Below are positions 1-8,535 of a DNA stretch of 64,000 nt, piece by piece. Positions within the stretch are counted from its first letter, which is position 1; the number at the start of each line of letters is the position of its first letter. Source of the stretch: Burkholderiales bacterium. Its GTDB lineage: Bacteria; Pseudomonadota; Gammaproteobacteria; Burkholderiales; Burkholderiaceae_C. The notes below the pieces were generated by a model, which worked only from the letters and a program-made list of their open reading frames with translations, did not search any database and had not been told where the DNA came from. A program made the position numbers and the translations under genes. The DNA is taken from assembly GCA_017307855.1 (NCBI GenBank), contig JAFKGD010000002.1, positions 1 to 64,000 on the forward strand. Direction: 5' to 3'.

Positions 1-73
1 CCACGATCTGGCCTTTAAGTTCCGGGGAGTAGTAGTGCCGCTTGGGGCGCTGGGCGATCGTGTCGTTCGCCAT
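1..73 (-). CDS. IS66-family accessory protein TnpA/OrfA, N-terminal fragment
   Basis: The minus-strand ATG at 73 opens a frame reading MANDTIAQRPKRHYYSPELK and onward to the window edge. The basic start followed by a YxSPE(L/F)K motif is the usual beginning of the small OrfA (TnpA) protein of IS66 elements, a helix-turn-helix protein that works with TnpB and the TnpC transposase. Only 24 codons are visible, so intactness cannot be judged. The fit with the IS66-type terminal repeat at 131-149 supports the call. Confidence 0.65.
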   Translation of the reverse strand, partial: MANDTIAQRPKRHYYSPELKGQIV

Positions 74-149
74 AGTGTGCGTGATGTTCATCGTGCACAC
101 GATGCCTCGACACTGGGTCTATCTCAAGATGGGATTGCCGGACGCTTAC
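1..149 (-). mobile_element. End of an IS66-family insertion sequence (partial)
   Basis: Read on the minus strand, the segment starts at 149 with GTAAGCGTCCGGCAATCCC, the GTAAGCG-type terminal inverted repeat typical of IS66 elements. It runs into a transposase-accessory ORF starting at 73. The rest of the element lies to the left of the window. IS66 elements usually make 8-bp target duplications, so bases 150-157 (AATCAAAG) would be the predicted duplicated target. The element borders the HEPN gene directly and may have cut its promoter or 5' end. Confidence 0.75.
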
Positions 150-202
150 AATCAAAGGTCAGAACCGGAAAGGCCTCTGGTCCCAAAAGCAACGACAAGC
201 GG

Positions 203-1024
203 ATGACGCATATGCCGACACCGGAGGATGATGTGCTGAGCTTCATCCAGCTTTCCGAGCTGCAGCGCGTCATCGCCGACCACTGGCACTTGTTTCAGAC
301 GTACCTTCCACCGAAGTCGATCTGGGAGGCGAAGCTTGAAGAGGTGGTCGCGATCCGGCACCGAATCGCACACTTTCGATCGCTTCATCGAGATGATCTA
401 CAGCGCGTCAGGCAGTTCCTCCGCGATATCGATCAGGGCTTCTGGCGCTTCTGCACGTCGTACAACGACCCCTATCCCGTCCTGCCGCAGACAAACGATC
501 CGGTCGTCAAGCACTTCCTTCCCTTCGACCTATTCGCGTGGGCAGAAGTCAGTGACAAGCGGTGGGCGCGCATCGGTCACGCCGGTCCGTCCGAGCACTT
601 GACGATGACAGTAGAGAGCTTAAGGATGCCGTGGACAACCTGGAGCGCGCCGGTCGCAGGCCAGGCCGGCCACATCTACGACGTAAGTGTCATGGCGCGC
701 GGGGCCTACCGCTATGACTATCGAAAGCTGCTGCAATGGACAAAGGCGCAGCACAAGCACGTCGTGCACCTTCGCCTTTGCAGCAGCGGGGCGAGCTTTC
801 GGGTCACGTTGCCAGCGATCCTTGGCGCCCCCAAGCTGATCGAGATCATTGAAGCCTTCCACGACGGAGCACTGAATTGCGTGCATCCTTTCCTTGATGA
901 ACATTCAGCCACTGGGATTGATGCGATAGCAAGAGACTTTCCGGAGTACGTACTAGGACCGCAGAACCCGCTCACCTTCCTCGCGCCCGATATGCCCTGC
1001 GCGTTCTTTCAAGGACTGGACTAA
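203..1024 (+). CDS. HEPN-domain protein (Swt1-like), possible RNase or abortive-infection factor
   Basis: This 273-residue protein (start ATG 203; ATG 212 also possible) has a helical N-terminal region with the sequence IRHRIAHFR. Arg52-x4-His57 fits the R-x4-6-H signature of HEPN domains, many of which are metal-independent RNases in defence and toxin-antitoxin systems. The C-terminal half has no domain I recognise. The frame stays open upstream to the IS66 end at 149, so the insertion may have truncated a longer gene. It lies in a low-GC stretch with a Gabija-like pair 3.7 kb downstream, which favours a defence role. The HEPN call rests on this motif and the helical context; substrate and activity are not shown. 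Confidence 0.6.
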   Translation: MTHMPTPEDDVLSFIQLSELQRVIADHWHLFQTYLPPKSIWEAKLEEVVAIRHRIAHFRSLHRDDLQRVRQFLRDIDQGFWRFCTSYNDPYPVLPQTNDPVVKHFLPFDLFAWAEVSDKRWARIGHAGPSEHLTMTVESLRMPWTTWSAPVAGQAGHIYDVSVMARGAYRYDYRKLLQWTKAQHKHVVHLRLCSSGASFRVTLPAILGAPKLIEIIEAFHDGALNCVHPFLDEHSATGIDAIARDFPEYVLGPQNPLTFLAPDMPCAFFQGLD

Positions 1025-1340
1025 CCCTGAGGCTCCGTTTAATTTGCGCGAGAAGTCGGCGCTGCGCTCAACAAAGCTCGCAAGGCACAAGAGGAAGATG
1101 ATGAACACTGAGACGACGAGAAACACGGCGACAGAGAAGTGCATGTTGGCGGGGGAGGCTAAGGCTCGCGGCTCTCGGACGAAGTCCACCGCACCAAGGC
1201 ATCGACCGTCGAGATACCCGCCTCGCCCTATCCGAAAAGATGAGCTTGACAGGCCCTTGGGGTCCCTCAGAATCCTGGTTGAGACGATGGGGATAGCTAC
1301 GAAGGTTTAACCGCAAGAGCTACCTGAAAGAAAGGAAGAA
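1025..1340. other. Intergenic region without a convincing gene
   Basis: 316 bases between the HEPN gene and the next ORF. An AGGAAG Shine-Dalgarno at 1333-1338 serves the downstream gene. A minus-strand frame (953-1189) could encode one hydrophobic segment, but it has a GTG start, no ribosome binding site and overlaps the HEPN gene, so it is not called. Confidence 0.4.
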
Positions 1341-2030
1341 ATGGGCGATCTGAACGTGCCACAGCGCGAGGCTGAAGCTCTCAAGGCAATTGACACCGAT
1401 ATGCTGCGTGACCTCATCGACCAGTGCATTCGCGAGGGGCAATCGTCGGCTGTTCGAACTCTCCGACTGGATGCTTGTGGCCCATATGTCGCGTCACGGC
1501 TACGGCAGTTTGAGAGCGAACTTTCTGCACTTCAGAAGGCAAAGTCGGCGAAGAAGCGTGCCGAGGCCGAATACGACGTTCGCAGGGCCGGGGGCAATCT
1601 GACGGACGCCGTGCATCAGATGAAGGACCGTGTCGCGACTGAGGAGCGGGAGCGCCAGCTTTTCTATGTCGACGATCACGTGATACCACCGTCCACGTTC
1701 AGCGGACGGCTCACTGTGCGGATCAGTTATCAATGGCGCGCATCAGTTGCCGACTCGTGGACCTTTGGCAGCATCGTGTTCTCGCACCATGTGGTCTCTC
1801 ACCCGCACTACCTGCAGCCAGTGCCAGCGAGAAAGCCCAGTGCGGCAAAGCTTGAGAGAGATCGACAGGAGGATTTGTACCGACAGTGGGACTATCTCAA
1901 AGCGCTTGGCTTGCAATCAATCAGAGACCACTTCAGGCAAGGTGGATGCGCGGCGGGGATTCCGCAGACGTTCCAGGCGAAGGTCGACTCGCACACGCAG
2001 GGGCTCAACAATTTCAGCGCCCAGTTCTGA
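1341..2030 (+). CDS. Hypothetical protein with charged coiled-coil segment
   Basis: Unrecognised 229-residue protein with a good Shine-Dalgarno (AAAGGAAGAA just before ATG). Residues about 30-115 are rich in Ala, Glu, Lys and Arg and look like a long helix or coiled coil. The C-terminal half is mixed, with aromatic residues (SYQWRASVADSWTF). No signal peptide or membrane segment is visible. It sits between the HEPN gene and the zinc-ribbon-like gene in a low-GC accessory region, so a mobile or defence-associated role is possible, but only context suggests it. Confidence 0.6.
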   Translation: MGDLNVPQREAEALKAIDTDMLRDLIDQCIREGQSSAVRTLRLDACGPYVASRLRQFESELSALQKAKSAKKRAEAEYDVRRAGGNLTDAVHQMKDRVATEERERQLFYVDDHVIPPSTFSGRLTVRISYQWRASVADSWTFGSIVFSHHVVSHPHYLQPVPARKPSAAKLERDRQEDLYRQWDYLKALGLQSIRDHFRQGGCAAGIPQTFQAKVDSHTQGLNNFSAQF

Positions 2031-2229
2031 GGAAGGTTGGTCCGTGACGCATCCTTGGCCATGGCACCCTCATTTAACGCCGCTCCGGCTCGGTAGCATC
2101 CAAACCGGTCACTGGAGCCGCGCGAGCCTAGAATTGCCGCGGAAGTGCCTCCAATGGATTCCAATGGGGACGACACTGTGATTTTCGAGGTGTCCTGAAG
2201 TTGCTCTGTTAACCCGCAAGAAATCAGCT

Positions 2230-2616
2230 ATGGCGAAAGCGACCACTCGTTCTTTTCTCGGCGCGACGACGGATGTCAACAAAGCATTCCCAGGTATTGA
2301 AGAGATCGACATGACGGTCTCTCAGGACCCGTATGGCTATTACTGCAAGCACGACTGGCAGCGAACCTCACATTTCAACAAGAACAGCATCGGCAGCCAC
2401 CTTGGTTGCGCCAACCCGCGATGCCAGCAAGGTGGATTGAACCTTCAGAACATCGTTCTCTTCCATCCCGATGGAGAGCACGTTTTCTACTGCAAAGGCC
2501 ACGAAGGCACGCCGGGCGGGCGCAAGATCGGGGATCCATGCGACAACCGCTTCACGGTTCGATTGGCTGTGCGACGCGTCGCCGAGCAGAACAGAGCCAA
2601 CCGTCCGTCCGCCTGA
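2230..2616 (+). CDS. Small Cys-rich, probably zinc-binding, hypothetical protein
   Basis: 128 residues. Cys39, Cys60, Cys65, Cys88, His91 and Cys104 lie in YYCKHDW, GCANPRC, FYCKGH and GDPC contexts that look like a structural zinc site. No signal peptide or membrane helix is present. I do not recognise the family. The ATG follows CAGCT with no strong ribosome binding site, so an in-frame internal ATG remains possible. Its neighbours are other unrecognised genes of the low-GC island. Confidence 0.5.
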   Translation: MAKATTRSFLGATTDVNKAFPGIEEIDMTVSQDPYGYYCKHDWQRTSHFNKNSIGSHLGCANPRCQQGGLNLQNIVLFHPDGEHVFYCKGHEGTPGGRKIGDPCDNRFTVRLAVRRVAEQNRANRPSA

Positions 2617-2757
2617 TATAGTTCAGTCTCGGCCACGTCGAGGCCTGCTGCCCCCAATAGCCAACCCAAAGAGGGACGACGCTACACATCCTTAACTTCG
2701 TTTGCGGAGCACCGCAGGGGGCACGGCATTGCTTTCCGCGCTTAAACGGAGTTAGTC

Positions 2758-3507
2758 ATGAAATTCATCCCGACGACGGTCGCTGACCTGGAAAAGCTCA
2801 AAGCTCGCGCGAAGGTCCTCAAGCGCAAGCACGCGATCAAACACAGGCTCGCTCTGGACAGAGCGGCGCAGGAAGCCAAGTACCAGCATTGGCATCACGC
2901 GACGCTTTGCCAACGGCAATCAAATGATGACGCCCTGGGCGGGTCTCTCCTTTTCTTCTGCGAGAGCATCACGAAGGATGCCCTCAAGGGGGAAACGCAC
3001 TACATCCAGTTGCCCCATCATCCGATCGTCTTCGTGGCCGACGGACGCAGAAATGCGTACGCGCTGAATGCCGACTCTGACGAGGCGACTGTGCTGGCAC
3101 TGGATGGGGAGGAAGAACCTTACGCCGCCACAGTTGACGCGATTCAATGGCAGGCTCGCTATGAATTCACCGGCAACAGCGTCGTTCTGAGTCTAGCCAG
3201 CGGGAAAAGGCTAGAGCTGGCGGTCGACAGCGAGCGATTGAGCGAAGCGCTGGAAATGGCGCAAGGCAATGGTGTCACAGATCTGCAGATTCATGATCCC
3301 GACTCCGCAGAAAGCCAGGACCTCTTTGCCCACATCTTTGGTGGAGTGGGACTGGAGCCCATATCGGCGGAAGCCGTGCAGATGCTGCTGGCAAAGGGAT
3401 ACGACCAAGCAGCCATAGACCAAGCGATCTCCGAAGGCGCCAGTTTCTCCAGACCGCGTGTGTCGTTGGTGTATCCGATCATGAGCAGCGACGACATTGA
3501 AGATTGA
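2758..3507 (+). CDS. Hypothetical protein with N-terminal basic helical module
   Basis: 249 residues. The first 55 residues (LEKLKARAKVLKRK, ALDRAAQEAKY, HWHHATLCQ) resemble a short basic helical module seen at the N-terminus of several plasmid- and island-borne proteins, where a Lys-rich helix is followed by an aromatic W/H motif. The middle looks like a beta-rich domain with many acidic residues. The C-terminus is acidic and ends with SSDDIED. I do not recognise a function. A perfect hairpin at 3594-3620 lies downstream and can serve this gene and the converging helicase gene. Confidence 0.55.
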   Translation: MKFIPTTVADLEKLKARAKVLKRKHAIKHRLALDRAAQEAKYQHWHHATLCQRQSNDDALGGSLLFFCESITKDALKGETHYIQLPHHPIVFVADGRRNAYALNADSDEATVLALDGEEEPYAATVDAIQWQARYEFTGNSVVLSLASGKRLELAVDSERLSEALEMAQGNGVTDLQIHDPDSAESQDLFAHIFGGVGLEPISAEAVQMLLAKGYDQAAIDQAISEGASFSRPRVSLVYPIMSSDDIED

Positions 3508-3593
3508 TAGTCTGACACCAGTCAGGATCCACAGCTCATCGACTGCCACAGCATCTTTTACAGAACGTGAGGCACCTTGAACCCAGGGACTTC

Positions 3594-3620
3594 GCCCCTT
3601 CCCTCTTGGAGGGAAGGGGC
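3594..3620. terminator. Perfect 12-bp hairpin between convergent genes
   Basis: GCCCCTTCCCTC (3594-3605), loop TTG, GAGGGAAGGGGC (3609-3620). The stem sits between the 2758-3507 gene and the converging GajB-like gene, whose stop codon touches its right edge. It is followed on the plus strand by TATTGCTT, with no clean T-run, so it is a probable bidirectional terminator of moderate strength. Confidence 0.6.
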
Positions 3621-4726
3621 TATTGCTTCAAGCTCATCGCTTCAGTTGTCGCGGCCGAGGGTCTCCAGAACGGAAGCGTAGATGTCCCAGCCGTGTCAAG
3701 AACGATTGCGACGCTTTGCTTTGCCCGTGTGACCGCGACGTAGAAACTGGAAGCAGCATTCGATTCCAGATACGTCCCTGACGCGACGAACTTGGTGATC
3801 GGAGCCGTCGGGACGATCAGTACGCGCTCATACGTCATGCCCTTGGATACCTTGAAATTGAGGTAATCCAGATCAAATGCTTTTCCTGAGCTGACGCTGT
3901 GTCTCAAGCATTGAGGCCGAAAGATACGAACGTACTCGGCGACATGCTCGGTGGACACGAGGAAAACACCATCGTGTTCTGTGACCACCTCGTTCTTCGA
4001 CTGTGTCTCGGGGAACATCCAGGATGAATCAAAGATGCTGTCGGAGAACTTTGCGATTGCAGCATGGCAACGCCAGGTCGTCACACTCTCCACGATCTCA
4101 AGCAATCCTTTGGCATGGCGATCGCGTGCCCACTTGATGGCCCCTGCGTACGAATACTGTGCGTTCTTGGAACTGCGGGGGTTGGTGGCGAGTACTGACT
4201 GCCGAATATCTCCGACCATACGAATGTCTATCGATGAGTGCAGGAGCACATCAATGATCTCCCAGTCGTGAGCGCTAAGGTCCTGAACCTCATCGATCAG
4301 AATCTCATCGTAGATGCATTCAAGCCTTCTCAAGAGCGCTCCCTTGCTCTCGGCAATCAGTTCGTGCGCCAAGCGGCCCAGCTCGCATCCGTATGCTGCG
4401 CCACTGGAGTCCAGGAATCGGCCGATACCCTTGGCCATGCGATGGGGGCGCCCATCGAAGTTGAAGCCCAGAACGCGCCTTCCCGCGAACTTGAATGGCA
4501 GAAAAGGTCTTGCGAAGTGTCGAAGCAAAAACGTGAACCAGCCCATCACTTCGACGTGATGGTGATCTCCTGCGTACCGCTTCAACCGGCTGATCAGTTC
4601 TTCTTGATTGGCTTGCGTGTACGTCAGAACCAGCACGCGACGCTCGGGCGATGCTGAGGCGCAGTGCTCGACGATACCTTGTGTTTTTCGGGAGCCTGCA
4701 ACCGCCAGCGTCAGATGATTAGCCAT
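3620..4726 (-). CDS. gajB: Gabija-like UvrD-family helicase (GajB-like)
   Basis: A 368-residue superfamily 1 helicase/ATPase. The start at 4726 is chosen because it overlaps the stop of the upstream gene by 8 bases (ATGGCTAA), typical of coupled genes; a frame extension to 4768 exists. The P-loop AVAGSRKT is at residues 8-15, a Walker B-type LIDEVQDL near residue 160, and a motif VI-like YVAVTRAKQS near the C-terminus. Paired with an OLD-family nuclease it matches the Gabija anti-phage system, in which GajB is thought to sense nucleotides or DNA ends and activate GajA. It is shorter than the well-studied GajB, so accessory helicase subdomains may be reduced. Identification as Gabija is inference from the pair. 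Confidence 0.75.
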   Translation of the reverse strand: MANHLTLAVAGSRKTQGIVEHCASASPERRVLVLTYTQANQEELISRLKRYAGDHHHVEVMGWFTFLLRHFARPFLPFKFAGRRVLGFNFDGRPHRMAKGIGRFLDSSGAAYGCELGRLAHELIAESKGALLRRLECIYDEILIDEVQDLSAHDWEIIDVLLHSSIDIRMVGDIRQSVLATNPRSSKNAQYSYAGAIKWARDRHAKGLLEIVESVTTWRCHAAIAKFSDSIFDSSWMFPETQSKNEVVTEHDGVFLVSTEHVAEYVRIFRPQCLRHSVSSGKAFDLDYLNFKVSKGMTYERVLIVPTAPITKFVASGTYLESNAASSFYVAVTRAKQSVAIVLDTAGTSTLPFWRPSAATTEAMSLKQ

Positions 4727-6365
4727 GAGCAAATTGGACCGCTTCAAGCATGTATGCCGGCGGGACAATATTCTTGCTGGCAGAGCTGATCCGAAGAGCC
4801 GTCTCGGTTTTCTCTCGCGTCATCCATTTCAGAAGGTCTGCATGAGCGGCAATCCCCAGGATGTCACGCAGCAGCTTCTCGCCATTGTGGTGAATCAATT
4901 GGGGTTCAAGCGTTTTACCATGAGCAACCTCACCAACAAAGAGCTCGCGTTCACCCTTCTTCAGCCACGTCGCAACCTCGCTTTGCAGTTCATCCGGATC
5001 AACGCCATCGTTGTCACGAAGAGCAACTATCGGCTTGTTGAGCGCAGCGCACAATTCCAAGCCACGCGCTAGCGAGAGGCCACGCATGCTCAGGACGTCA
5101 ATACCGCACTCCATCGGACGCTTCCCATATGTATCGTGAAAGATTCGTTCAAACACGATCTCATCGGATGGACCTTCAACCAACACGATTCTGTTGGCGA
5201 GGACGATGCGCAAAGTGTCGTATCCAGGCAGTCGCTTGAAGTAGCTGACTGTGTCAGGAGAGAGCGCAGAGAGCTTGGTCGCAACATCATTGCCCATCAA
5301 AAGAAGCGCATCCAGTCCCAATCGGTTAAGCACGAATGAGCTGTGGGTCGTCACGAACAACTGCTGTTGCTCACCTGCCAACGACTCGATCCTCGACAGC
5401 AATGTCACGAGACTCGTGTGCGTCAGATGGTTCTCGGGCTCTTCGAGCATGACGAACTTGGCACGTCCGGCATGACGGTTCATCGCGAGGGAGATCTTGA
5501 TCGCCGATTGCTGTCCTTGACCGGACATGCTGAACGGAACGTTGTCAACGTGCGGCGTGACAACGCCTTCCCACGAGGTTCTAGCGCTCTGATCCATCGC
5601 GAGCGCAATGGGCCGACTGTGCAATGTCGCGTGGATGGCGCTCATTCGCGTGTTCACTGCGTTCAACGCAGTGTTTGACATCGAGGCCTTTACGCGACGG
5701 TATTCAAGCGAGATTTGTGCGCGCTCTGCGGGCTCCAGTTGATCACCGAGGATCTGGCGCAGGTGATAGTCGATACCGGAGGACGTTCGGACCGTGTGGG
5801 AGTTGATGACAGCAGTGGCCAGGACTTTGGGCCGTGTCGTCAGTTCCCTGTCTGCAAACGACCGCCAGTCGCAACGGTAGTATTCGACGGGCAACAGGGT
5901 ACTTGGGGCCCTGGCCCATTCTTCCAGCTCCTCCGCATACTCTGGATTCGCGGAGATTCGCATGGTCACGCCGGGACACGCGGTGGTAGGCACATGCGTG
6001 TTGATCGCTCCACAGAGGTCTTGCAGCTCTGGAAGGTCGTGGAAGGACAACTCAATCAAGATTTCCGGGAAACTGACTGGGATGCCACTGGTACGCCTTT
6101 GAATGAACTCTTCCACGACCGCGGTATTGAACCAATGGGGATTCAGCTCTTCGGAGACAGTTCGACCATGAATTCGGCCGGTCAGCGCAAGTGCGACGGC
6201 CTCCATGAGCGTTGACTTCCCAGACTCATTGGGTCCAACGATCAGGTTAAATTTTTGATTTGGTTCTACCGTCAGATTCTTGTGAATACGGTAGCCTTGA
6301 ATCCTTATCTTTCGAATCACCGCATCCTCCTTGAGCACCTCGGTCACGATGCTTTTTTGTGCCAT
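4719..6365 (-). CDS. gajA: Gabija-like OLD-family ATPase/TOPRIM endonuclease (GajA-like)
   Basis: 548 residues, close to known GajA length. Walker A is GPNESGKST (residues 44-52). An ABC-type signature region (SMSGQGQQSAIKISLA) and Walker B MLEEPENHL follow near residue 310. The C-terminal TOPRIM nuclease half shows VLVEGPSDEIVFE and ALRDNDG, carrying the acidic metal-binding residues. In Gabija, GajA nicks phage DNA when nucleotide pools fall. About 18 residues precede the conserved beta strand IRKIRIQGYR, so the true start may be internal. The helicase gene overlaps its stop, giving one minus-strand operon. Other OLD-based systems are possible, but a UvrD partner in this order is the Gabija hallmark. 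Confidence 0.82.
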   Translation of the reverse strand: MAQKSIVTEVLKEDAVIRKIRIQGYRIHKNLTVEPNQKFNLIVGPNESGKSTLMEAVALALTGRIHGRTVSEELNPHWFNTAVVEEFIQRRTSGIPVSFPEILIELSFHDLPELQDLCGAINTHVPTTACPGVTMRISANPEYAEELEEWARAPSTLLPVEYYRCDWRSFADRELTTRPKVLATAVINSHTVRTSSGIDYHLRQILGDQLEPAERAQISLEYRRVKASMSNTALNAVNTRMSAIHATLHSRPIALAMDQSARTSWEGVVTPHVDNVPFSMSGQGQQSAIKISLAMNRHAGRAKFVMLEEPENHLTHTSLVTLLSRIESLAGEQQQLFVTTHSSFVLNRLGLDALLLMGNDVATKLSALSPDTVSYFKRLPGYDTLRIVLANRIVLVEGPSDEIVFERIFHDTYGKRPMECGIDVLSMRGLSLARGLELCAALNKPIVALRDNDGVDPDELQSEVATWLKKGERELFVGEVAHGKTLEPQLIHHNGEKLLRDILGIAAHADLLKWMTREKTETALRISSASKNIVPPAYMLEAVQFAHG

Positions 6366-6742
6366 TGCATGGGACTTCCCACCCGCTCGCGGTGTAGCTT
6401 ACATCGCCGAGGATGCTCCACTGGATTTTGAAGGTCCACGAAATCGTTTCAACGCCGTACACCTTCCGGCTCAAGCGATATCTGGTGGAGGTTGACGAGT
6501 TGCGCAGGAGCTATCCGCGTCGCGCTCGATCTGGTCTGGACGACTGCGATGTGTTCGACTCACTCGATCTCGATCAAACGGACAAAGCGCATCCACCGCC
6601 AGAACCTTCCTGGATCTCAACACACATCAGCAGGTTGCGGTGACTCCGTGTCTGGAGATGCGCCACGCGGACGACGCAGGAAGTCTGGGACACATCTCAC
6701 GCGATCTGAATGAAGGCGCCCGCCCTGGCTGCTGCAGTCTGA
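6366..6742. other. Intergenic region upstream of gajA
   Basis: 377 bases between the gajA start and the HU gene 3' end. It must carry the gajA promoter on the minus strand, but no clear -35/-10 pair stands out. Short frames on the plus strand (for example 6413-6643) lack ribosome binding sites and recognisable content. Confidence 0.4.
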
Positions 6743-7024
6743 TCAGTCGGCCCCGTTCACCAGATCCTTCAAGGCTTTGCCGGGCGTGAATTTGGACACC
6801 TTGCTCGCCTTGATGGTCATCGCCTCGCCCGTTGCAGGGTTGCGGCCGGAGCGTTCCGCGCGGTTCGACACGCTGAAGGCGCCAAAGCCGATCAACTGCA
6901 CAGCATCGCCGCGGACCAGGGCTTGGGAGAGGTTCGTCAACGCTGCATCGAGCACGCGGCTCACGTCGGACTTGGGGAGGTCGGTTTCAGCCGCGATGGC
7001 GGCGATCAGTTCGGTCTTGTTCAA
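6743..7024 (-). CDS. hup: DNA-binding protein HU
   Basis: 93 residues of a typical HU/IHF-family nucleoid protein: (M)NKTELIAAIA start, LIGFGAF core, and RSGRNPATGEAM on the DNA-binding arm, ending in FTPGKALKDLV. The start is TTG at 7024, preceded by GGAGAG, because the HU N-terminus begins exactly there. Longer upstream starts would add unrelated sequence. HU bends and compacts DNA and is needed for many replication and recombination complexes. It is monocistronic and marks the change to high-GC sequence, so it may be chromosomal, although mobile elements can carry HU genes. Confidence 0.92.
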   Translation of the reverse strand: MNKTELIAAIAAETDLPKSDVSRVLDAALTNLSQALVRGDAVQLIGFGAFSVSNRAERSGRNPATGEAMTIKASKVSKFTPGKALKDLVNGAD

Positions 7025-7238
7025 AAGAAATCTCTCCGGGTGAAAAAGTGATGGCGGTGCGACGCAGATGTCGAAGGCTGATTGCTCGTCCCATGGGTCT
7101 GGCTTGCGCGTCGGCATCAGCGTGCCAGCTCGCCGCTGACGTTGCCAGCCGCATTGGACGCAAAGAGAGTTTACTGTTGCCGAGGCAGCGCGTGCGGCAG
7201 TGTGGCTGTCTGTCCTGAAGCCAGGCGCGACCCGCCTT

Positions 7239-7508
7239 CTACGACACAGACCGATCGGACACGTTCACCCTTGACTTGCCGGCCCAGAACTTCCAGGCGC
7301 GTCGCGGGGCTTGCTCTGTCATCTCCAGCGAGGGCGCTTCCTGGGTCAGGGCGATGTCATCGCCGATGCGCAGCGCCGCGCGGCGGCGCACTTCTCTTTC
7401 CAACTCGTGCGCCATGCCCCGCGCGTCTTTCTCACCGCGTAAAGCCCTCAGTCGCCAGTCACGGGCTGAGGTGGCCAATTCGTCATCGTTGAGCTTGTGA
7501 ATCTCCAT
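7239..7508 (-). CDS. Small charged hypothetical protein
   Basis: 89 residues from ATG 7508 (an upstream in-frame ATG at 7547 is possible). The N-terminal half (MEIHKLNDDELATSAR, then MAHELEREVRRRAALR) is predicted helical and highly charged. The C-terminus is short and disordered. There is no signal peptide. The N-terminal pattern looks like a conserved Burkholderiales hypothetical, which is why it is kept despite a weak ribosome binding site. Function unknown. Confidence 0.55.
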   Translation of the reverse strand: MEIHKLNDDELATSARDWRLRALRGEKDARGMAHELEREVRRRAALRIGDDIALTQEAPSLEMTEQAPRRAWKFWAGKSRVNVSDRSVS

Positions 7509-7615
7509 CGTGGGGACGATTGTGCCTGCCTGGCCCAAACGCGCCACACAACGCGCGGAAGGCGGTCCCGCAAGGGTCGGTCGATGGCACGCCCCAGATG
7601 TCCAGTGTTCGAGGC

Positions 7616-7999
7616 TCAGGGGGTGAGTTTCGGAATCACCGGTGAGGTCGGCGCCGTGCTGGGCGGGCGCTGCGGATAGACCGATGTGCCGAAGGTGTTG
7701 CCCATGCGGTTGGCCATCGCGGCCCGGTTGAACAGCCCCAATTGATTGGAGGGGCGCTGCACGATCGCTTCGGAGGCGAGACCCTGAGCCGCTGCCTGAC
7801 GCGCAGCGGCATCCCTATTGGGGCTCATCTTCTGGGACAGACAGGCATAGGAAGGCGCACGCACACCATCGACCTCGACTTCGATGCAACTGGCCGCAGG
7901 GTCGGCGGACGCCGACGCTGTCTGTGCTGCAGCGCCTGCGCACATCACGCTCAGAAGACCGCCCGCGATGACCGATCCAAAACAACGCCACTCACGCAT
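7616..7999 (-). CDS. Secreted hypothetical protein (periplasmic)
   Basis: 127 residues with a clear Sec signal peptide (VIAGGLLSVMCAGAAAQ, cleavage likely after Ala-Gln at about 25-26). The mature part has two Cys residues (ASCIEVEVDG, SYACLSQ), which could form a disulfide, and a Pro-rich tail. No family recognised. It is divergent from the TpsB gene across a 536-base gap, so it may share control with that block. By position it could be a partner of the secretion system, but nothing in the sequence proves this. Confidence 0.65.
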   Translation of the reverse strand: MREWRCFGSVIAGGLLSVMCAGAAAQTASASADPAASCIEVEVDGVRAPSYACLSQKMSPNRDAAARQAAAQGLASEAIVQRPSNQLGLFNRAAMANRMGNTFGTSVYPQRPPSTAPTSPVIPKLTP

Positions 8000-8535
8000 C
8001 GTGTACCCCCACTGAATTGCTAGCGCTCAATCTCCGCGCCGTCATGTTCCGTCGCGTCGATACGCAGTAGAACCCAGCTTACCCAAAAAAAAACTCTTCA
8101 TGCAGCGCGATCTGCAATGCCCCATGTGCCGCAATAGTCGCCATTGCCCGACCCGTTGCTCCAGTGTCAAACGCATGACACGCGCCCGGGCAAGGATGTT
8201 CAAACAAGCCCTGCGGCAGCGCAACGCCCGCATCACGCGTTCGCACACCGGGTCGGTGCGAACCCAACCGACGAACGGTCGGCGTCCTCACTTTACCCAG
8301 CCAGATCAACGGTCCTGAGCCGGGTGCGGCGGCTCTTGGGACGCATTTTTTTCGATGACAGTTTTTTGACAAACGTCATTCGGGACAGGTGGCCAAACGT
8401 CTGGGAGGGGTAGGCAGCGTTGACCGAAAGGACCTGGATTCCTGCCTCGCTGCCGCCTTCTCTTTTTGTCTCACGCGCAAGCGTGGGCGATGGGGTGTGC
8501 GCCCTGGCATTCATTTTGAGGATCGAGTTGGACCC
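8000..8535. promoter_or_regulatory. Divergent regulatory region upstream of the tpsB operon
   Basis: 536 bases between the secreted-protein gene (minus) and tpsB (plus). It holds an A9 tract at about 8081-8090 and T-rich runs at 8347-8367 with a TTGACA near 8366. No good -10 is visible at standard spacing. The ECF-type motif found upstream of the FecR and TpsA genes (A6-N3-TTGCGC-N17-CGTCTTA) was looked for by eye and not found here. Confidence 0.4.

Noticed and set aside
953-1189. Possible small membrane protein on the minus strand
   Set aside because: One good hydrophobic segment, but GTG start, no ribosome binding site (a CCTCCCCC stretch instead) and overlap with the HEPN gene.
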